DNA of 38,966 nt, taken from contig JANYIW010000108.1 of the NCBI GenBank assembly GCA_025358645.1, positions 1 through 38,966 on the forward strand, in the 5' to 3' direction. The DNA is from Bacteroidales bacterium (GTDB lineage: Bacteria > Bacteroidota > Bacteroidia > Bacteroidales > VadinHA17). This document shows positions 1-7,971 of the stretch, piece by piece (the stretch's first letter is position 1; each line of letters starts with the position of its first letter). The notes below the pieces were generated by a model. The model had not been told where the DNA came from, ran no database searches, and worked only from the letters and a program-made list of their open reading frames with translations. The translations under genes were made by a program, and so were the position numbers.

Positions 1-205
1 GTGTTAAATAATTGTAACATGTAAAAGCTGTTATATGCTTGACATTCAATGTGTGTATTATTATCTTTATTTGTAATCTTAAAAAAACTTATATGGCTAC
101 ACTCATCAGAGAAAGGATCAATTGAAGTGCAGGAAATAACATTGATCATACTAAAAAACATCTTGCGTAAGAATAATTTTCATTTTAACCATTAATAAAA
201 AATTG

Positions 206-213
206 TATATTTG
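206..213 (+). promoter_or_regulatory. Putative -7 box for the first AraC-type regulator
   Basis: TATATTTG matches the Bacteroidota housekeeping -7 consensus TAnnTTTG and lies 36 bp before the TTG start at 249. No clear -33 TTTG is visible at the expected distance, and the AATNATGTAAC repeats found at other promoters in this window are absent here. The assignment rests on one short motif, so it is tentative. Confidence 0.4.
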
Positions 214-248
214 TTTCTTAAAGATAATTAAATCAGAAAAAAGAATAA

Positions 249-809
249 TTGAAACTGTATATTAAAAATATGGTCTGCGTCCGGTGCAAGATGGTAGTTC
301 AATCCGAACTGGATAAACTTGGAATTAATAACAGCAGGGTTGAACTTGGTGAAGTTGAAATAATAGACAAAATTTCAAAAAATCAATTAGAAAATCTGAG
401 TGACGCCCTGAAATTGACCGGTCTTGAACTGATTGATGATAATAATTTAATACTGGTTGAGAAAATTAAAACCATAATTATTGAGCTGATACATTATAGT
501 GAAGTACAAATTAAAATAAACCTTTCCGATTACCTGAGCGAAAAACTCAATCATAATTACACATACCTTTCTAATCTTTTTTCCGAAGTTAAAGGAACTA
601 CAATTGAGCAGTTTTACCTGGCTAACAAAATAGAAAAGGTGAAAGAACTTCTCGTATATGATGAGCTCAATCTTACCGAAATTGCCTGGAAACTGCATTA
701 CAGCAGTGTCTCTCATCTGTCAAACCAGTTTAAAAAAATGACCGGGCTGACACCATCTCACTTTAAAAATCTTAAGAATAAAAAACGGATTTCTCTCGGA
801 AACCTGTAA
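249..809 (+). CDS. AraC-family regulator with HMA-like N-terminal domain (paralog 1)
   Basis: A 186-residue DNA-binding protein. Residues 1-70 look like a small ferredoxin-type fold related to heavy-metal-associated domains (beta strand KLYIKNMV, then C10-V-R-C13, then a helix). Residues about 90-178 form an AraC-type double helix-turn-helix, with the typical ending GLTPSHFKNLK. The start is TTG: the residues after it (KLYIKNMV) align without a gap to the paralog at 4260, which also begins with TTG, so both weak starts are probably real. The ATG at codon 8 would cut off the first beta strand. The two paralogs bracket the operon at 1006-4175. The C-x-x-C pair suggests metal or redox sensing, but that is inference. 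It is a candidate activator of the repeated promoter element in this window. Confidence 0.85.
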   Translation: MKLYIKNMVCVRCKMVVQSELDKLGINNSRVELGEVEIIDKISKNQLENLSDALKLTGLELIDDNNLILVEKIKTIIIELIHYSEVQIKINLSDYLSEKLNHNYTYLSNLFSEVKGTTIEQFYLANKIEKVKELLVYDELNLTEIAWKLHYSSVSHLSNQFKKMTGLTPSHFKNLKNKKRISLGNL

Positions 810-888
810 TTGAGATTGCATGTTTCCTGAACTAATTACCGATCCCATCTGAGGCAATTTTATCCTCTTTTGATTATAATCGGGATAC

Positions 889-952
889 GTGAATGATGTA
901 ACATATTCCAAAAATTATGTAACTGTTAAGGAAACGGAGGAGGCTAACTTTG
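889..952 (+). promoter_or_regulatory. Composite promoter box 1 (AATNATGTAAC x2 + -7)
   Basis: The distal repeat GTGAATGATGTAAC ends at 902 and the proximal repeat AATTATGTAAC ends at 923. The GTAAC cores start at 898 and 919, 21 bp apart. The -7 element TAACTTTG at 945-952 starts 26 bp after the proximal core. The gene at 1006 begins 54 bp downstream, and the box probably serves the whole 1006-4175 operon. Confidence 0.8.
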
Positions 953-1005
953 CCAATGATATGATTTGTTCATAAAATTTAGAGTTAATTTAAAATTCAA
1001 ACACA

Positions 1006-1320
1006 ATGAAAAAAATTATTTACTGTTTATTGGCAACATGCTTATCATTTACGTTTCTACCACTTCAGTCAGTTGCTGCAACTACTGAGAAACCTTCATC
1101 TTCAACGGTGACAAAAGCGCCGGAACCTGTTGAATCAGTTGAAGTCAGATCCATGCTCAAGAGAATGGACGGACTAAACACTGTAGATAAGACAACATTG
1201 AGTTCAAACAATAAGAAAAATAAACAGGTTGAAATAACAACACGTCATCACCATAGTTACGGTTATATTTCAATCGGTGCACTTGTTCTCATTATTTTAT
1301 TGGTTGTCATTTTATTATAA
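1006..1320 (+). CDS. Small exported single-span membrane protein, unknown function
   Basis: A 104-residue protein. Residues 1-25 are a Sec signal peptide (KK start, hydrophobic core, cleavage likely after SVAA). A Ser/Thr/Lys/Pro-rich linker follows, then a His cluster (RHHH) near residue 84, and a C-terminal hydrophobic helix (residues about 89-104) that ends the protein. The mature chain would thus be periplasmic and tethered by its C-terminus. I do not recognise the family. It is the first gene after composite box 1, with lmo0937-like and YtxH genes directly downstream, which suggests an envelope stress role. The His cluster next to the membrane could bind metal, but nothing else supports this. 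Confidence 0.7.
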   Translation: MKKIIYCLLATCLSFTFLPLQSVAATTEKPSSSTVTKAPEPVESVEVRSMLKRMDGLNTVDKTTLSSNNKKNKQVEITTRHHHSYGYISIGALVLIILLVVILL

Positions 1321-1338
1321 ACAATTAAAATTAAAATC

Positions 1339-1494
1339 ATGGGAAATTTACTTTATGTCGTCGCAGTAATTTTGATTATTGCCTGGGCAATTGGATTTAT
1401 CGGATACAGTGCCGGAGGAATTATACATATACTCCTGGTTATTGCACTTATTGCAATAATACTCAGGATCATACAAGGAAGAAGAATTCTATAG
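1339..1494 (+). CDS. lmo0937-like small membrane protein
   Basis: A 51-residue protein starting MGNLLYVVAVILIIAWAIGF and ending RIIQGRRIL. It has two hydrophobic helices separated by a short turn containing YSAGG and a His, and a basic C-terminal tail. This pattern and length match the lmo0937-family membrane proteins, which are widespread and have no established function. It sits 18 bp after the preceding gene and 38 bp before the YtxH gene, in the same operon. It is short enough to be missed by automatic gene calling. Confidence 0.8.
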   Translation: MGNLLYVVAVILIIAWAIGFIGYSAGGIIHILLVIALIAIILRIIQGRRIL

Positions 1495-1532
1495 AATCAT
1501 CATTTTGAAAATAATCATTAATAAATAAAATT

Positions 1533-1823
1533 ATGAGCTCAGGAAAAGTGTTACTAGGAGTATTGGCCGGTGTTGCTGCCGGTGCATTGTTAGGGATATT
1601 ATTTGCCCCTGAAAAAGGATCGAATACCCGTAAAAAAATCTCTAAAAAGGGAGAAGATTTTGCGGAAGGATTAAAAGAAAAATTTGATGAAATTCTTGAC
1701 AACATTTCAGACAAATTTAATGAGGTAAAGAATGATGTAAAGGAAGAAGCTTCTGATCTTACCGAACAAGCAAAAACTAAAGTCTCAGAACTTAAAAAAG
1801 AGGCAAAAGCGGCAACCCACTGA
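1533..1823 (+). CDS. YtxH-domain protein
   Basis: A 96-residue protein with an N-terminal glycine/alanine-rich membrane helix (residues 5-24), the typical APEKGSNTRKKI motif just after it, and a long charged amphipathic helix to the C-terminus (residues 35-95, rich in Lys, Glu and Asp). This is the layout of the YtxH family, known as general stress proteins in Bacillus and common in Bacteroidota. The protein is likely anchored in the inner membrane with a coiled or LEA-like tail. It is the third gene of the operon driven by composite box 1. Confidence 0.85.
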   Translation: MSSGKVLLGVLAGVAAGALLGILFAPEKGSNTRKKISKKGEDFAEGLKEKFDEILDNISDKFNEVKNDVKEEASDLTEQAKTKVSELKKEAKAATH

Positions 1824-1873
1824 ACTAATATCATTCTGGTTTAAAAATTAAACACGGAATAAAAACATTAATC

Positions 1874-2287
1874 ATGGTACTGGAATCATTAAATGTAATC
1901 TTTCCTCATGCGAAAGATTACAAATCCTCTGATTGTACATTGTTAGGATTTAATTTGCCCTCGTTAATTGCAACTATGAAGCAAAGTAATACCTGGGCAA
2001 AAGGGGAACTTAATGCATTGATTCTCTTAAAGAGTCCCGAAAAGCAGATAATACTTACTGCAATGCATGTAGGAACAGAAATAAAGTCTTTTCAATCAAA
2101 TGAGTCAATCACATTTCAGATAATTGAAGGAAGGCTTAGATTTCATATCAGGAAGGACATTTTGACCCTTAATGAAGGTCAGTTGATGACACTCCATGAA
2201 AACATAAAATATCGTCTCACAACCCAGGAAGAAACAGTATTCCTTTTAACAATCTCAGATAGCATTAAAAAGAGTTCACATAACTGA
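1874..2287 (+). CDS. Cupin-fold protein
   Basis: A 137-residue protein without a signal peptide. Residues about 75-128 read as a cupin barrel: ITFQIIEGRLRFHI, then LTLNEGQLMTLHENIKYRL, then ETVFLLTI. The two-motif cupin pattern (G(X)5HXH...E...H) is only partly kept: one His lies at the expected second motif, and the HXH triad is not evident, so metal binding is doubtful. Such small cupins often act as accessory stress or sensing proteins. It lies in the box-1 operon between YtxH and the holin-like gene. Confidence 0.65.
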   Translation: MVLESLNVIFPHAKDYKSSDCTLLGFNLPSLIATMKQSNTWAKGELNALILLKSPEKQIILTAMHVGTEIKSFQSNESITFQIIEGRLRFHIRKDILTLNEGQLMTLHENIKYRLTTQEETVFLLTISDSIKKSSHN

Positions 2288-2326
2288 TAATGCTACTGGC
2301 CGTACAACTTTATCAAGACTCAGGAT

Positions 2327-2668
2327 ATGGAAGATAATACCAAATTACTTGAATCGCTGCTGGAAAAAGCTACTGATTATGGGAAAACAAGTTTTGAGTT
2401 AGTTAAGCTGAAAACTCTTGACAAGTCATCCGATATTGTATCTTCTTTGGTACCGAACTCAATTGTCTTTGTACTCATTGTAGCATTCATGCTTTTTTTA
2501 AATCTGGGATTAGCTTTATGGTTGGGCGATATCCTTGGCAAAATATTCTACGGATTTTTTGTGGTATCTGCATTTTATTTTCTTGCAGGTATTGTCATTC
2601 ATTTCCTTATGCATAAATGGCTCAAGAAGCTTGTTGGAAATTATTTCATCAAACTGATGCTTAAATAA
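2327..2668 (+). CDS. Phage-holin-superfamily-like (DUF1469-type) membrane protein
   Basis: A 113-residue protein. An amphipathic N-terminal helix (residues 1-40) precedes two transmembrane helices, about 45-67 and 75-97, and a basic C-terminus (KWLKKLVGNYF). This matches the chromosomal holin-X/DUF1469-type proteins that often sit beside YtxH genes in Bacteroidota. No phage genes lie nearby, so lysis is unlikely; an envelope stress function is more plausible. The next gene starts 6 bp downstream. Confidence 0.65.
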   Translation: MEDNTKLLESLLEKATDYGKTSFELVKLKTLDKSSDIVSSLVPNSIVFVLIVAFMLFLNLGLALWLGDILGKIFYGFFVVSAFYFLAGIVIHFLMHKWLKKLVGNYFIKLMLK

Positions 2669-2674
2669 GAATAT

Positions 2675-3064
2675 ATGCAAAACATAACCTCAAAAGCCGG
2701 GCTTAAAGATGCAATTCAATTATTGGAAGCGGATCAAGCTTTAAAAGGCCTGTTATTGAAAGATCAATTCTATCTTACTTATGAAAGCTTAAAACCTGTA
2801 AATCTTCTAATGCATACATTGAAGGAGATCTCTTCATCACCTTATCTGATCGATAATATTTCAGGTACAGCTATGGGTTTAGCCGGCGGATTCCTTTCTA
2901 AAAAAATATTTGTAGGAACATCAGGTAATCTGATTAGGAAACTTATTGGTTCTATCCTTCAGTTTGGGGTTACAAACGTTGTTGCTAAAAACTCTGAAAT
3001 AATTAAATCCGTCAGCCATGCCATATTTCAACATTTTTTTCACAAAAAAGAAATGAACTCTTAA
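2675..3064 (+). CDS. Conserved-looking hypothetical protein of the stress operon
   Basis: A 129-residue protein that I cannot assign to a named family. It has an N-terminal helical segment with acidic and Leu residues, a Gly-rich weakly hydrophobic stretch (residues about 65-80, GTAMGLAGGFLSKK), a second hydrophobic helix near 88-103, and a C-terminus rich in His, Phe and Lys. This suggests a membrane-associated helical protein. It is tightly packed between the holin-like gene (6 bp gap) and the AI-2E-type permease (4 bp gap), so translation is probably coupled with both. Confidence 0.6.
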   Translation: MQNITSKAGLKDAIQLLEADQALKGLLLKDQFYLTYESLKPVNLLMHTLKEISSSPYLIDNISGTAMGLAGGFLSKKIFVGTSGNLIRKLIGSILQFGVTNVVAKNSEIIKSVSHAIFQHFFHKKEMNS

Positions 3065-3068
3065 CGCT

Positions 3069-4175
3069 GTGTCAGGTGATGAATTAAAATTACCTTTTTA
3101 TGTAAAGGTGACTATCTTTCTGGTGGGCTTTATTGCCTTATTAGCAATAATGTACATAGCCAAAAGCATTATTATCCCTCTCGTTTTCTCTTTAATCTTA
3201 GCAATATTACTTCACCCTGTCGTAAATTTTTTTGTAAGGCTAAAAATTAACAGGATACTTGCAATTTCAATTACCCTGTTAATTACCTTTTTCGTAATTG
3301 CTTCAGTTGGCGCTCTTTTATTTTCGCAGGTAAGCCGGTTCGGCGATTCATGGCCGTTACTCGTTGAAAAATTCACTACCTTACTTAACCAAACTATTAC
3401 TGATGCTACAGATTATTTCGATAAGGATCCGCAAAAGATCCATGAATGGATTACAAAAACACAGGGTGAATTAATCAACAAAAGTACCGCTGCCATCGGA
3501 CAAACACTCGTTGTCCTTGGCAATGCTCTGGTAATACTGCTCTTAATTCCATTTTACATCTTTATAATATTATTTTATCAGCCGCTGTTACTCGAATCTA
3601 TCCGAAAGCTTGTTGGATCGGAAAACCAGAGCAAGGTGAAAGAAATAGTTACCCAGATCAAAACTGTTATTCAACGCTATCTTGTTGGACTGCTTATTGA
3701 AGCAGGAATGATGGCAATAATGAATACTGCAGCTCTTTTGATTCTGGGCATTGAATATGCTGTCATTCTCGGAATTCTTGCAGCATTGCTTAACGTTATA
3801 CCGTATATTGGCGGAATCATAGCAGTAGCATTGCCTATGATGGTTGCGCTGGTTACCAAATCGACACCCTGGTACGCCTTTTATGTTCTTGTAGCCTATT
3901 ATGTCATTCAGCTGATAGACAATAATTATATCGTTCCCTACATTGTTGCCTCAAAAGTAAAAATCAATGCACTTTTCTCTGTAATAGTGGTACTTGCCGG
4001 AAATCTTTTATGGGGTATCCCTGGTATGTTTCTTTCCATGCCGCTACTTGCAATTGTCAAACTTATATGCGACAATATAGAATCCTTAAAGCCCTGGGGA
4101 TTCTTATTAGGCGATACCATGCCCTCAATATTAAAAATAAAAAATATTTCAAAAAAATCAGATATAAATAGCTAA
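3069..4175 (+). CDS. AI-2E/TqsA/PerM-family permease
   Basis: A 368-residue polytopic inner-membrane protein with about eight hydrophobic segments. It shows family hallmarks: an N-terminal helix pair ending in IIPLVFSLILAILLHPVV, a central soluble segment, the region LGIEYAVILGILAALLNVIPYIGG, and the C-terminal DNNYIVPYIVASKVKINAL stretch. Members are named for autoinducer-2 export (TqsA), but others act as Na+/H+ antiporters or have unknown substrates. The start is GTG, 4 bp after the previous stop; no in-frame ATG precedes the first helix. It closes the box-1 operon; the C-terminus is Lys/Ser-rich. Confidence 0.85.
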   Translation: MSGDELKLPFYVKVTIFLVGFIALLAIMYIAKSIIIPLVFSLILAILLHPVVNFFVRLKINRILAISITLLITFFVIASVGALLFSQVSRFGDSWPLLVEKFTTLLNQTITDATDYFDKDPQKIHEWITKTQGELINKSTAAIGQTLVVLGNALVILLLIPFYIFIILFYQPLLLESIRKLVGSENQSKVKEIVTQIKTVIQRYLVGLLIEAGMMAIMNTAALLILGIEYAVILGILAALLNVIPYIGGIIAVALPMMVALVTKSTPWYAFYVLVAYYVIQLIDNNYIVPYIVASKVKINALFSVIVVLAGNLLWGIPGMFLSMPLLAIVKLICDNIESLKPWGFLLGDTMPSILKIKNISKKSDINS

Positions 4176-4259
4176 ATTTAAAAAATATTTTGACTCAAAT
4201 TGGTGTAGCTTTCATTGAAGGAGTAATTTTTATTAATATTATTTAAAACAATATACAAT

Positions 4260-4841
4260 TTGAAGATCTTTATCAAATATATGGTCAGCACGCGATGCAA
4301 AATGCTGGTAAAAGAAGAATTGAAAAAACTCGGCCTGCATTTCATCCTTGTTGATATGGGAGTCGTAGATATAATGGAAAATATCACATCAGATCAGCGT
4401 GAGCAAATAAGAATTGCATTGCAAAGATCAGGACTGGAGCTGATGGATGACAAGAAAGCAGTTCTCATTGAAAGGATAAAAAATGTAATAATAGAGATGA
4501 TTCATTATACAGATGAATTACCTAAAGTTAATTTTTCTGATTTTTTAAGCGAAAAATTAGATTACGACTATACTTACCTGGCTAACTTATTTTCTGAAGT
4601 TCAAGGAACTACCATCGAAAAATTCATCATTTCTCATAAAATAGAACGTGTAAAAGAACTGATTATTTATGATGAACTTAACCTTACAGAAATAGCCTGG
4701 AAGTTGCACTACAGCAGTGTAGCTCACTTATCCACTCAATTTAAAAAGATAACGGGACTCACTCCATCACATTTCAAAAACCTAAAATATAAAAGACGAA
4801 TACCGATTGAAGAAATTGGCATTCATGATTCTATAAATTGA
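4260..4841 (+). CDS. AraC-family regulator with HMA-like N-terminal domain (paralog 2)
   Basis: A 193-residue paralog of the protein at 249, clearly similar over the whole length and nearly identical in the second helix-turn-helix (YDELNLTEIAWKLHYSS, then GLTPSHFKNLK). The N-terminal ferredoxin-like domain is kept, but the first Cys of the C-x-x-C pair is Ser here (S10-T-R-C13), so metal or redox sensing may differ or be lost. The start is TTG as in paralog 1. The gene lies between the envelope operon and the sensor kinase gene at 4879 (37 bp gap), and may be co-transcribed with the kinase. No composite box precedes it. It could work with paralog 1 on the repeated promoter element, for instance as an alternative or antagonistic partner. 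Confidence 0.85.
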   Translation: MKIFIKYMVSTRCKMLVKEELKKLGLHFILVDMGVVDIMENITSDQREQIRIALQRSGLELMDDKKAVLIERIKNVIIEMIHYTDELPKVNFSDFLSEKLDYDYTYLANLFSEVQGTTIEKFIISHKIERVKELIIYDELNLTEIAWKLHYSSVAHLSTQFKKITGLTPSHFKNLKYKRRIPIEEIGIHDSIN

Positions 4842-4878
4842 ATCAATCAACTTTTATAAAGCGTAATTTTAAAATAAA

Positions 4879-7800
4879 ATGGAAAGAACAAAGTTACATG
4901 AATCTCTATATGCCAGCAGCTTAATAGAAGCGAGTCTTGACCCATTGATAGCTTTCAATACTGAAGGCATAATCACTGATATGAATCAGGCAAAAGTGGA
5001 CATTACCGGTATTGAACGTAAAAAACTTATTGGCACAAATTTCTTTGACTATTTCACGGAACCACAAAAAGCATTTGAGGTTTACCAGGAAGTATTCGCT
5101 AAAGGATTTGTTACCGATTCTCCACTTACATTTCGACATAAAAATGGCAGGCTTACCGACGTGTTATTCAATGGATCAGTTTATAAAGATGAGAGTGGAA
5201 AAGTGCTTGGTGCAGTATTAGTGGCCAGAGACACCGCGGAGCAAAAATGGGCAACGGAATTAAGAGTGGCAAATAAAGAACTTGCTTTCCAAAACGATGA
5301 AAAAGAAAGACGGGCACAAGAGTTAATTGTAGCTAATAAAGAACTTGCTTTCCAAAACGATGAAAAAGAAAAACGGGCTGCTGAGCTAAGTATAGCGAAT
5401 ACAGAACTTGCTTTCCAAAACGATGAAAAAGAAAAGAGGGCTGCTGAGTTAATTGTAGCTAATAAGGAACTTGCTTTCCAAAACGATGAAAAAGAAAAAC
5501 GGGCTGCTGAGTTAAGTATAGCGAATACAGAACTTGCTTTCCAAAACGATGAAAAAGAAAAACGGGCTGCTGAGTTAATCCTTGCTAACAAAGAACTTGC
5601 TTTCCAAAACGATGAAAAAGAAAAACGCGCAGCTGAGTTAAGTATAGCGAATACAGAACTTGCTTTCCAAAACGATGAAAAAGAAAAACGCGCAGCTGAG
5701 TTAATCCTAGCTAACAAGGAACTTGTATTTCAAAACGAAGAAAAAGAAAAACGGGCGGCCGAATTAATTCTTGCAAACAAAGAACTTATTTATCAAAACG
5801 ATGAGAAAGAAAAACGGGCAGCAGAATTAATCATTGCTGATAAAGAACTTGTATATCAAACTGAAGAAAAAGAAAAACGGGCAGCTGAGTTAATCATTGC
5901 TGACAAAGAACTTGTATATCAAAACGAAGAAAAAGAAAAGCGGGAAGTTGCAAATAAAGAACTTGAAAAAATCAGCAATTCATTAAAATTAGCTTCACAA
6001 TATTCTCTGAGTCTGATTGAAGCAAGTCTGGATCCATTGGTTACTATCAGCCCCATAGGTAAGATCACTGATATGAATCAGGCAACAGTTGATATTATGG
6101 GGATAAATCGCGAAAAACTCACAGGAACCGACTTTTTTGATTATTTTACCGAGCCGCAAAAAGCCCGTGAAGTTTATCAGGAAGTTTTTGCAAATGGCTC
6201 TGTAGCCGATTCTCCACTTACGCTTCGGCACAAGGATGGCAAGCTTACCGATGTATTATTCAATGGATCAGTTTATAAGGATGACAAAGAAAATGTTCTT
6301 GGTGCAGTTGTGGTGGCCAGAGATATTACCGACCAAAAAAGAATTGCTACGGAATTGACAGAAGCGATTGTATTTGCCGAACTGGCAACTGAATTAGCTG
6401 AGGAGGCAAAAATAAAAGCCGAAAACGCCACTCTGATAGCAGAAAATGCAGTGAAGGCAAAACAACAGTTCCTGTCAAATATGAGCCATGAAATCCGCAC
6501 TCCTATGAATGCGATTATCGGATTTACAAAAGTGTTATTGAAAACTGATTTGTCTGCAAAACAAAAAGAATATCTAACAGCCATTAAAATTAGTGGCGAC
6601 TCTTTAATCGTACTCATTAACGATATTCTCGACCTGGCAAAAGTAGATGCCGGGAAAATAACATTTGAACAGATTCCTTTCAAATTGTCGTTATCAATAT
6701 CCGCGATGCTTCATTTGTTTGAGACAAAAATTCAGGAGAAGAATTTAATATTGGTTAAAAAATATGACGACAGGATTCCTGAGGTACTTATTGGCGATCC
6801 TGTGCGTTTGCACCAGATCATTCTAAATCTAGTAAGCAATTCAGTCAAATTTACCTCAAAGGGGGAAATTATGGTCAACATTCAATTGCTGAGTGAAGAT
6901 GAAGAGAAAGTAAAAATTCAATTTTCCATTTCAGATACAGGAATCGGAATAGCAATAGATAAAATAGATAAGATTTTTGAAAACTTTCAGCAGGCTTCCA
7001 GCGGTACGGCCAGACTGTACGGTGGCACAGGATTAGGACTTGCCATTGTCAAACAATTAGTGGAACATCAGGGTGGAAGCATTTCTGTAAAAAGTAAAAT
7101 TGGCGAGGGTTCCACTTTTAGTTTTATTCTGACTTTCAGACAAACCAAAGCAGATGCTGAAATAGAAGCTGGAATAGTTGAATTAGATACTGAAATCACA
7201 AATGTAAAAGTGTTGGTTGTAGAAGATATTGCACTCAACCAATTATTAATGAGAACACTCCTGGATGATTTCGGATTTGAATGCGATATTGCTGCCAATG
7301 GGAAAATAGCTATCGAAAAGCTTCATGCCAAATCTTACGATATTATTTTGATGGACCTGCAGATGCCTGAAATGAATGGGTTTGAAGCTACAGAATACAT
7401 AAGGAACACAATGAATTTGGTTATCCCCATAATCGCACTGACAGCTGATGTAACCACCGTAGATTTAGCAAAATGTAAGGCTGTAGGAATGAATGATTAC
7501 ATTGCTAAGCCGGTAGACGAAAGATTATTGTATAGTAAAATAGTCGGGTTTGTAAAGAAAACCATGCTTTTTAACGAAAATACAGAAATCTTAAACGATG
7601 AAGGCATAAAGTTAAAATGCACTAACCTGGATTTTTTAAACCAACGTACAAAGGCCAATCCTTCCTTAATGATGGAAATGATTTCACTTTATCTGGAACA
7701 AACTCCATCTTTAGTCAAAATTATGAAACAAAGCTCACTCTCTAAAGACTGGAATTTATTATACACAACAATACATAAAATGATTCCCTCGTTTTCAATT

Positions 7801-7971
7801 GTGGGAATAAGCGCTGATTTCGAAATTATGGCAAAAAAAATTCAGGAATATGCCAGTACCCGGAAACAGACAGATAAAATACATGACTTGGTTATACAGA
7901 TTGAAAATGTTTGTAATAGAGCATGCGATGAATTAGAGGAAGAATTTAACCTGATTAAAAATACTAAGTGA
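4879..7971 (+). CDS. Hybrid sensor histidine kinase (PAS-coil-PAS-HisKA-HATPase-REC-HPt)
   Basis: A 1030-residue cytoplasmic-looking kinase with no transmembrane segment. In order: PAS 1 (about 12-125), an 11-unit 21-residue coiled-coil repeat (131-357), PAS 2 (about 372-490), a short helix, HisKA with MSHEIRTPMN (phospho-acceptor H537), a HATPase domain with N box (NLVSNSVKF), GIGI and GGTGLGL motifs, a receiver domain with D826 in MDLQMPEMNG, and a C-terminal HPt-like domain with H966 in IHKMIPSFS. All residues needed for a His-Asp-His-Asp relay are present; the final Asp may be D57 of the overlapping response regulator. The two PAS domains are close copies of each other, showing internal duplication. 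The signal is unknown; lack of membrane anchors suggests a cytoplasmic cue. Confidence 0.93.
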   Translation: MERTKLHESLYASSLIEASLDPLIAFNTEGIITDMNQAKVDITGIERKKLIGTNFFDYFTEPQKAFEVYQEVFAKGFVTDSPLTFRHKNGRLTDVLFNGSVYKDESGKVLGAVLVARDTAEQKWATELRVANKELAFQNDEKERRAQELIVANKELAFQNDEKEKRAAELSIANTELAFQNDEKEKRAAELIVANKELAFQNDEKEKRAAELSIANTELAFQNDEKEKRAAELILANKELAFQNDEKEKRAAELSIANTELAFQNDEKEKRAAELILANKELVFQNEEKEKRAAELILANKELIYQNDEKEKRAAELIIADKELVYQTEEKEKRAAELIIADKELVYQNEEKEKREVANKELEKISNSLKLASQYSLSLIEASLDPLVTISPIGKITDMNQATVDIMGINREKLTGTDFFDYFTEPQKAREVYQEVFANGSVADSPLTLRHKDGKLTDVLFNGSVYKDDKENVLGAVVVARDITDQKRIATELTEAIVFAELATELAEEAKIKAENATLIAENAVKAKQQFLSNMSHEIRTPMNAIIGFTKVLLKTDLSAKQKEYLTAIKISGDSLIVLINDILDLAKVDAGKITFEQIPFKLSLSISAMLHLFETKIQEKNLILVKKYDDRIPEVLIGDPVRLHQIILNLVSNSVKFTSKGEIMVNIQLLSEDEEKVKIQFSISDTGIGIAIDKIDKIFENFQQASSGTARLYGGTGLGLAIVKQLVEHQGGSISVKSKIGEGSTFSFILTFRQTKADAEIEAGIVELDTEITNVKVLVVEDIALNQLLMRTLLDDFGFECDIAANGKIAIEKLHAKSYDIILMDLQMPEMNGFEATEYIRNTMNLVIPIIALTADVTTVDLAKCKAVGMNDYIAKPVDERLLYSKIVGFVKKTMLFNENTEILNDEGIKLKCTNLDFLNQRTKANPSLMMEMISLYLEQTPSLVKIMKQSSLSKDWNLLYTTIHKMIPSFSIVGISADFEIMAKKIQEYASTRKQTDKIHDLVIQIENVCNRACDELEEEFNLIKNTK
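5269..5949 (+). repeat. Eleven 63-bp in-frame repeats encoding a coiled coil
   Basis: Tandem units of 63 bp (21 codons, three heptads) with consensus ANKELAFQNDEKEKRAAEL plus two variable residues; the eleventh is shortened to 17 codons and a twelfth is only a start. Units 2-7 alternate between an ANKEL...SI form and an ANTEL...IV/IL form, giving a higher-order 126-bp period and showing recent two-unit duplications. The first seven units are almost identical in DNA; units 8-11 are more diverged (VFQNEE, IYQNDE, VYQTEE). The heptad-multiple unit length preserves coil register whatever the copy number. Confidence 0.95.

Noticed and set aside
2327-2668. Prophage remnant suggested by the holin-like gene
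   Set aside because: No other phage gene, integrase or attachment repeat is nearby, and such holin-like proteins commonly accompany YtxH in chromosomes.
5181-5717. Minus-strand Ser/Phe-rich open frame of 178 codons
   Set aside because: It is the antisense reading of the kinase repeats, has the same 21-codon period and no independent start signal or family match.
5269-5949. Regular repeats that could suggest a CRISPR array
   Set aside because: The 63-bp units are contiguous, in frame, have no unique spacers and encode a three-heptad coiled coil inside the kinase.
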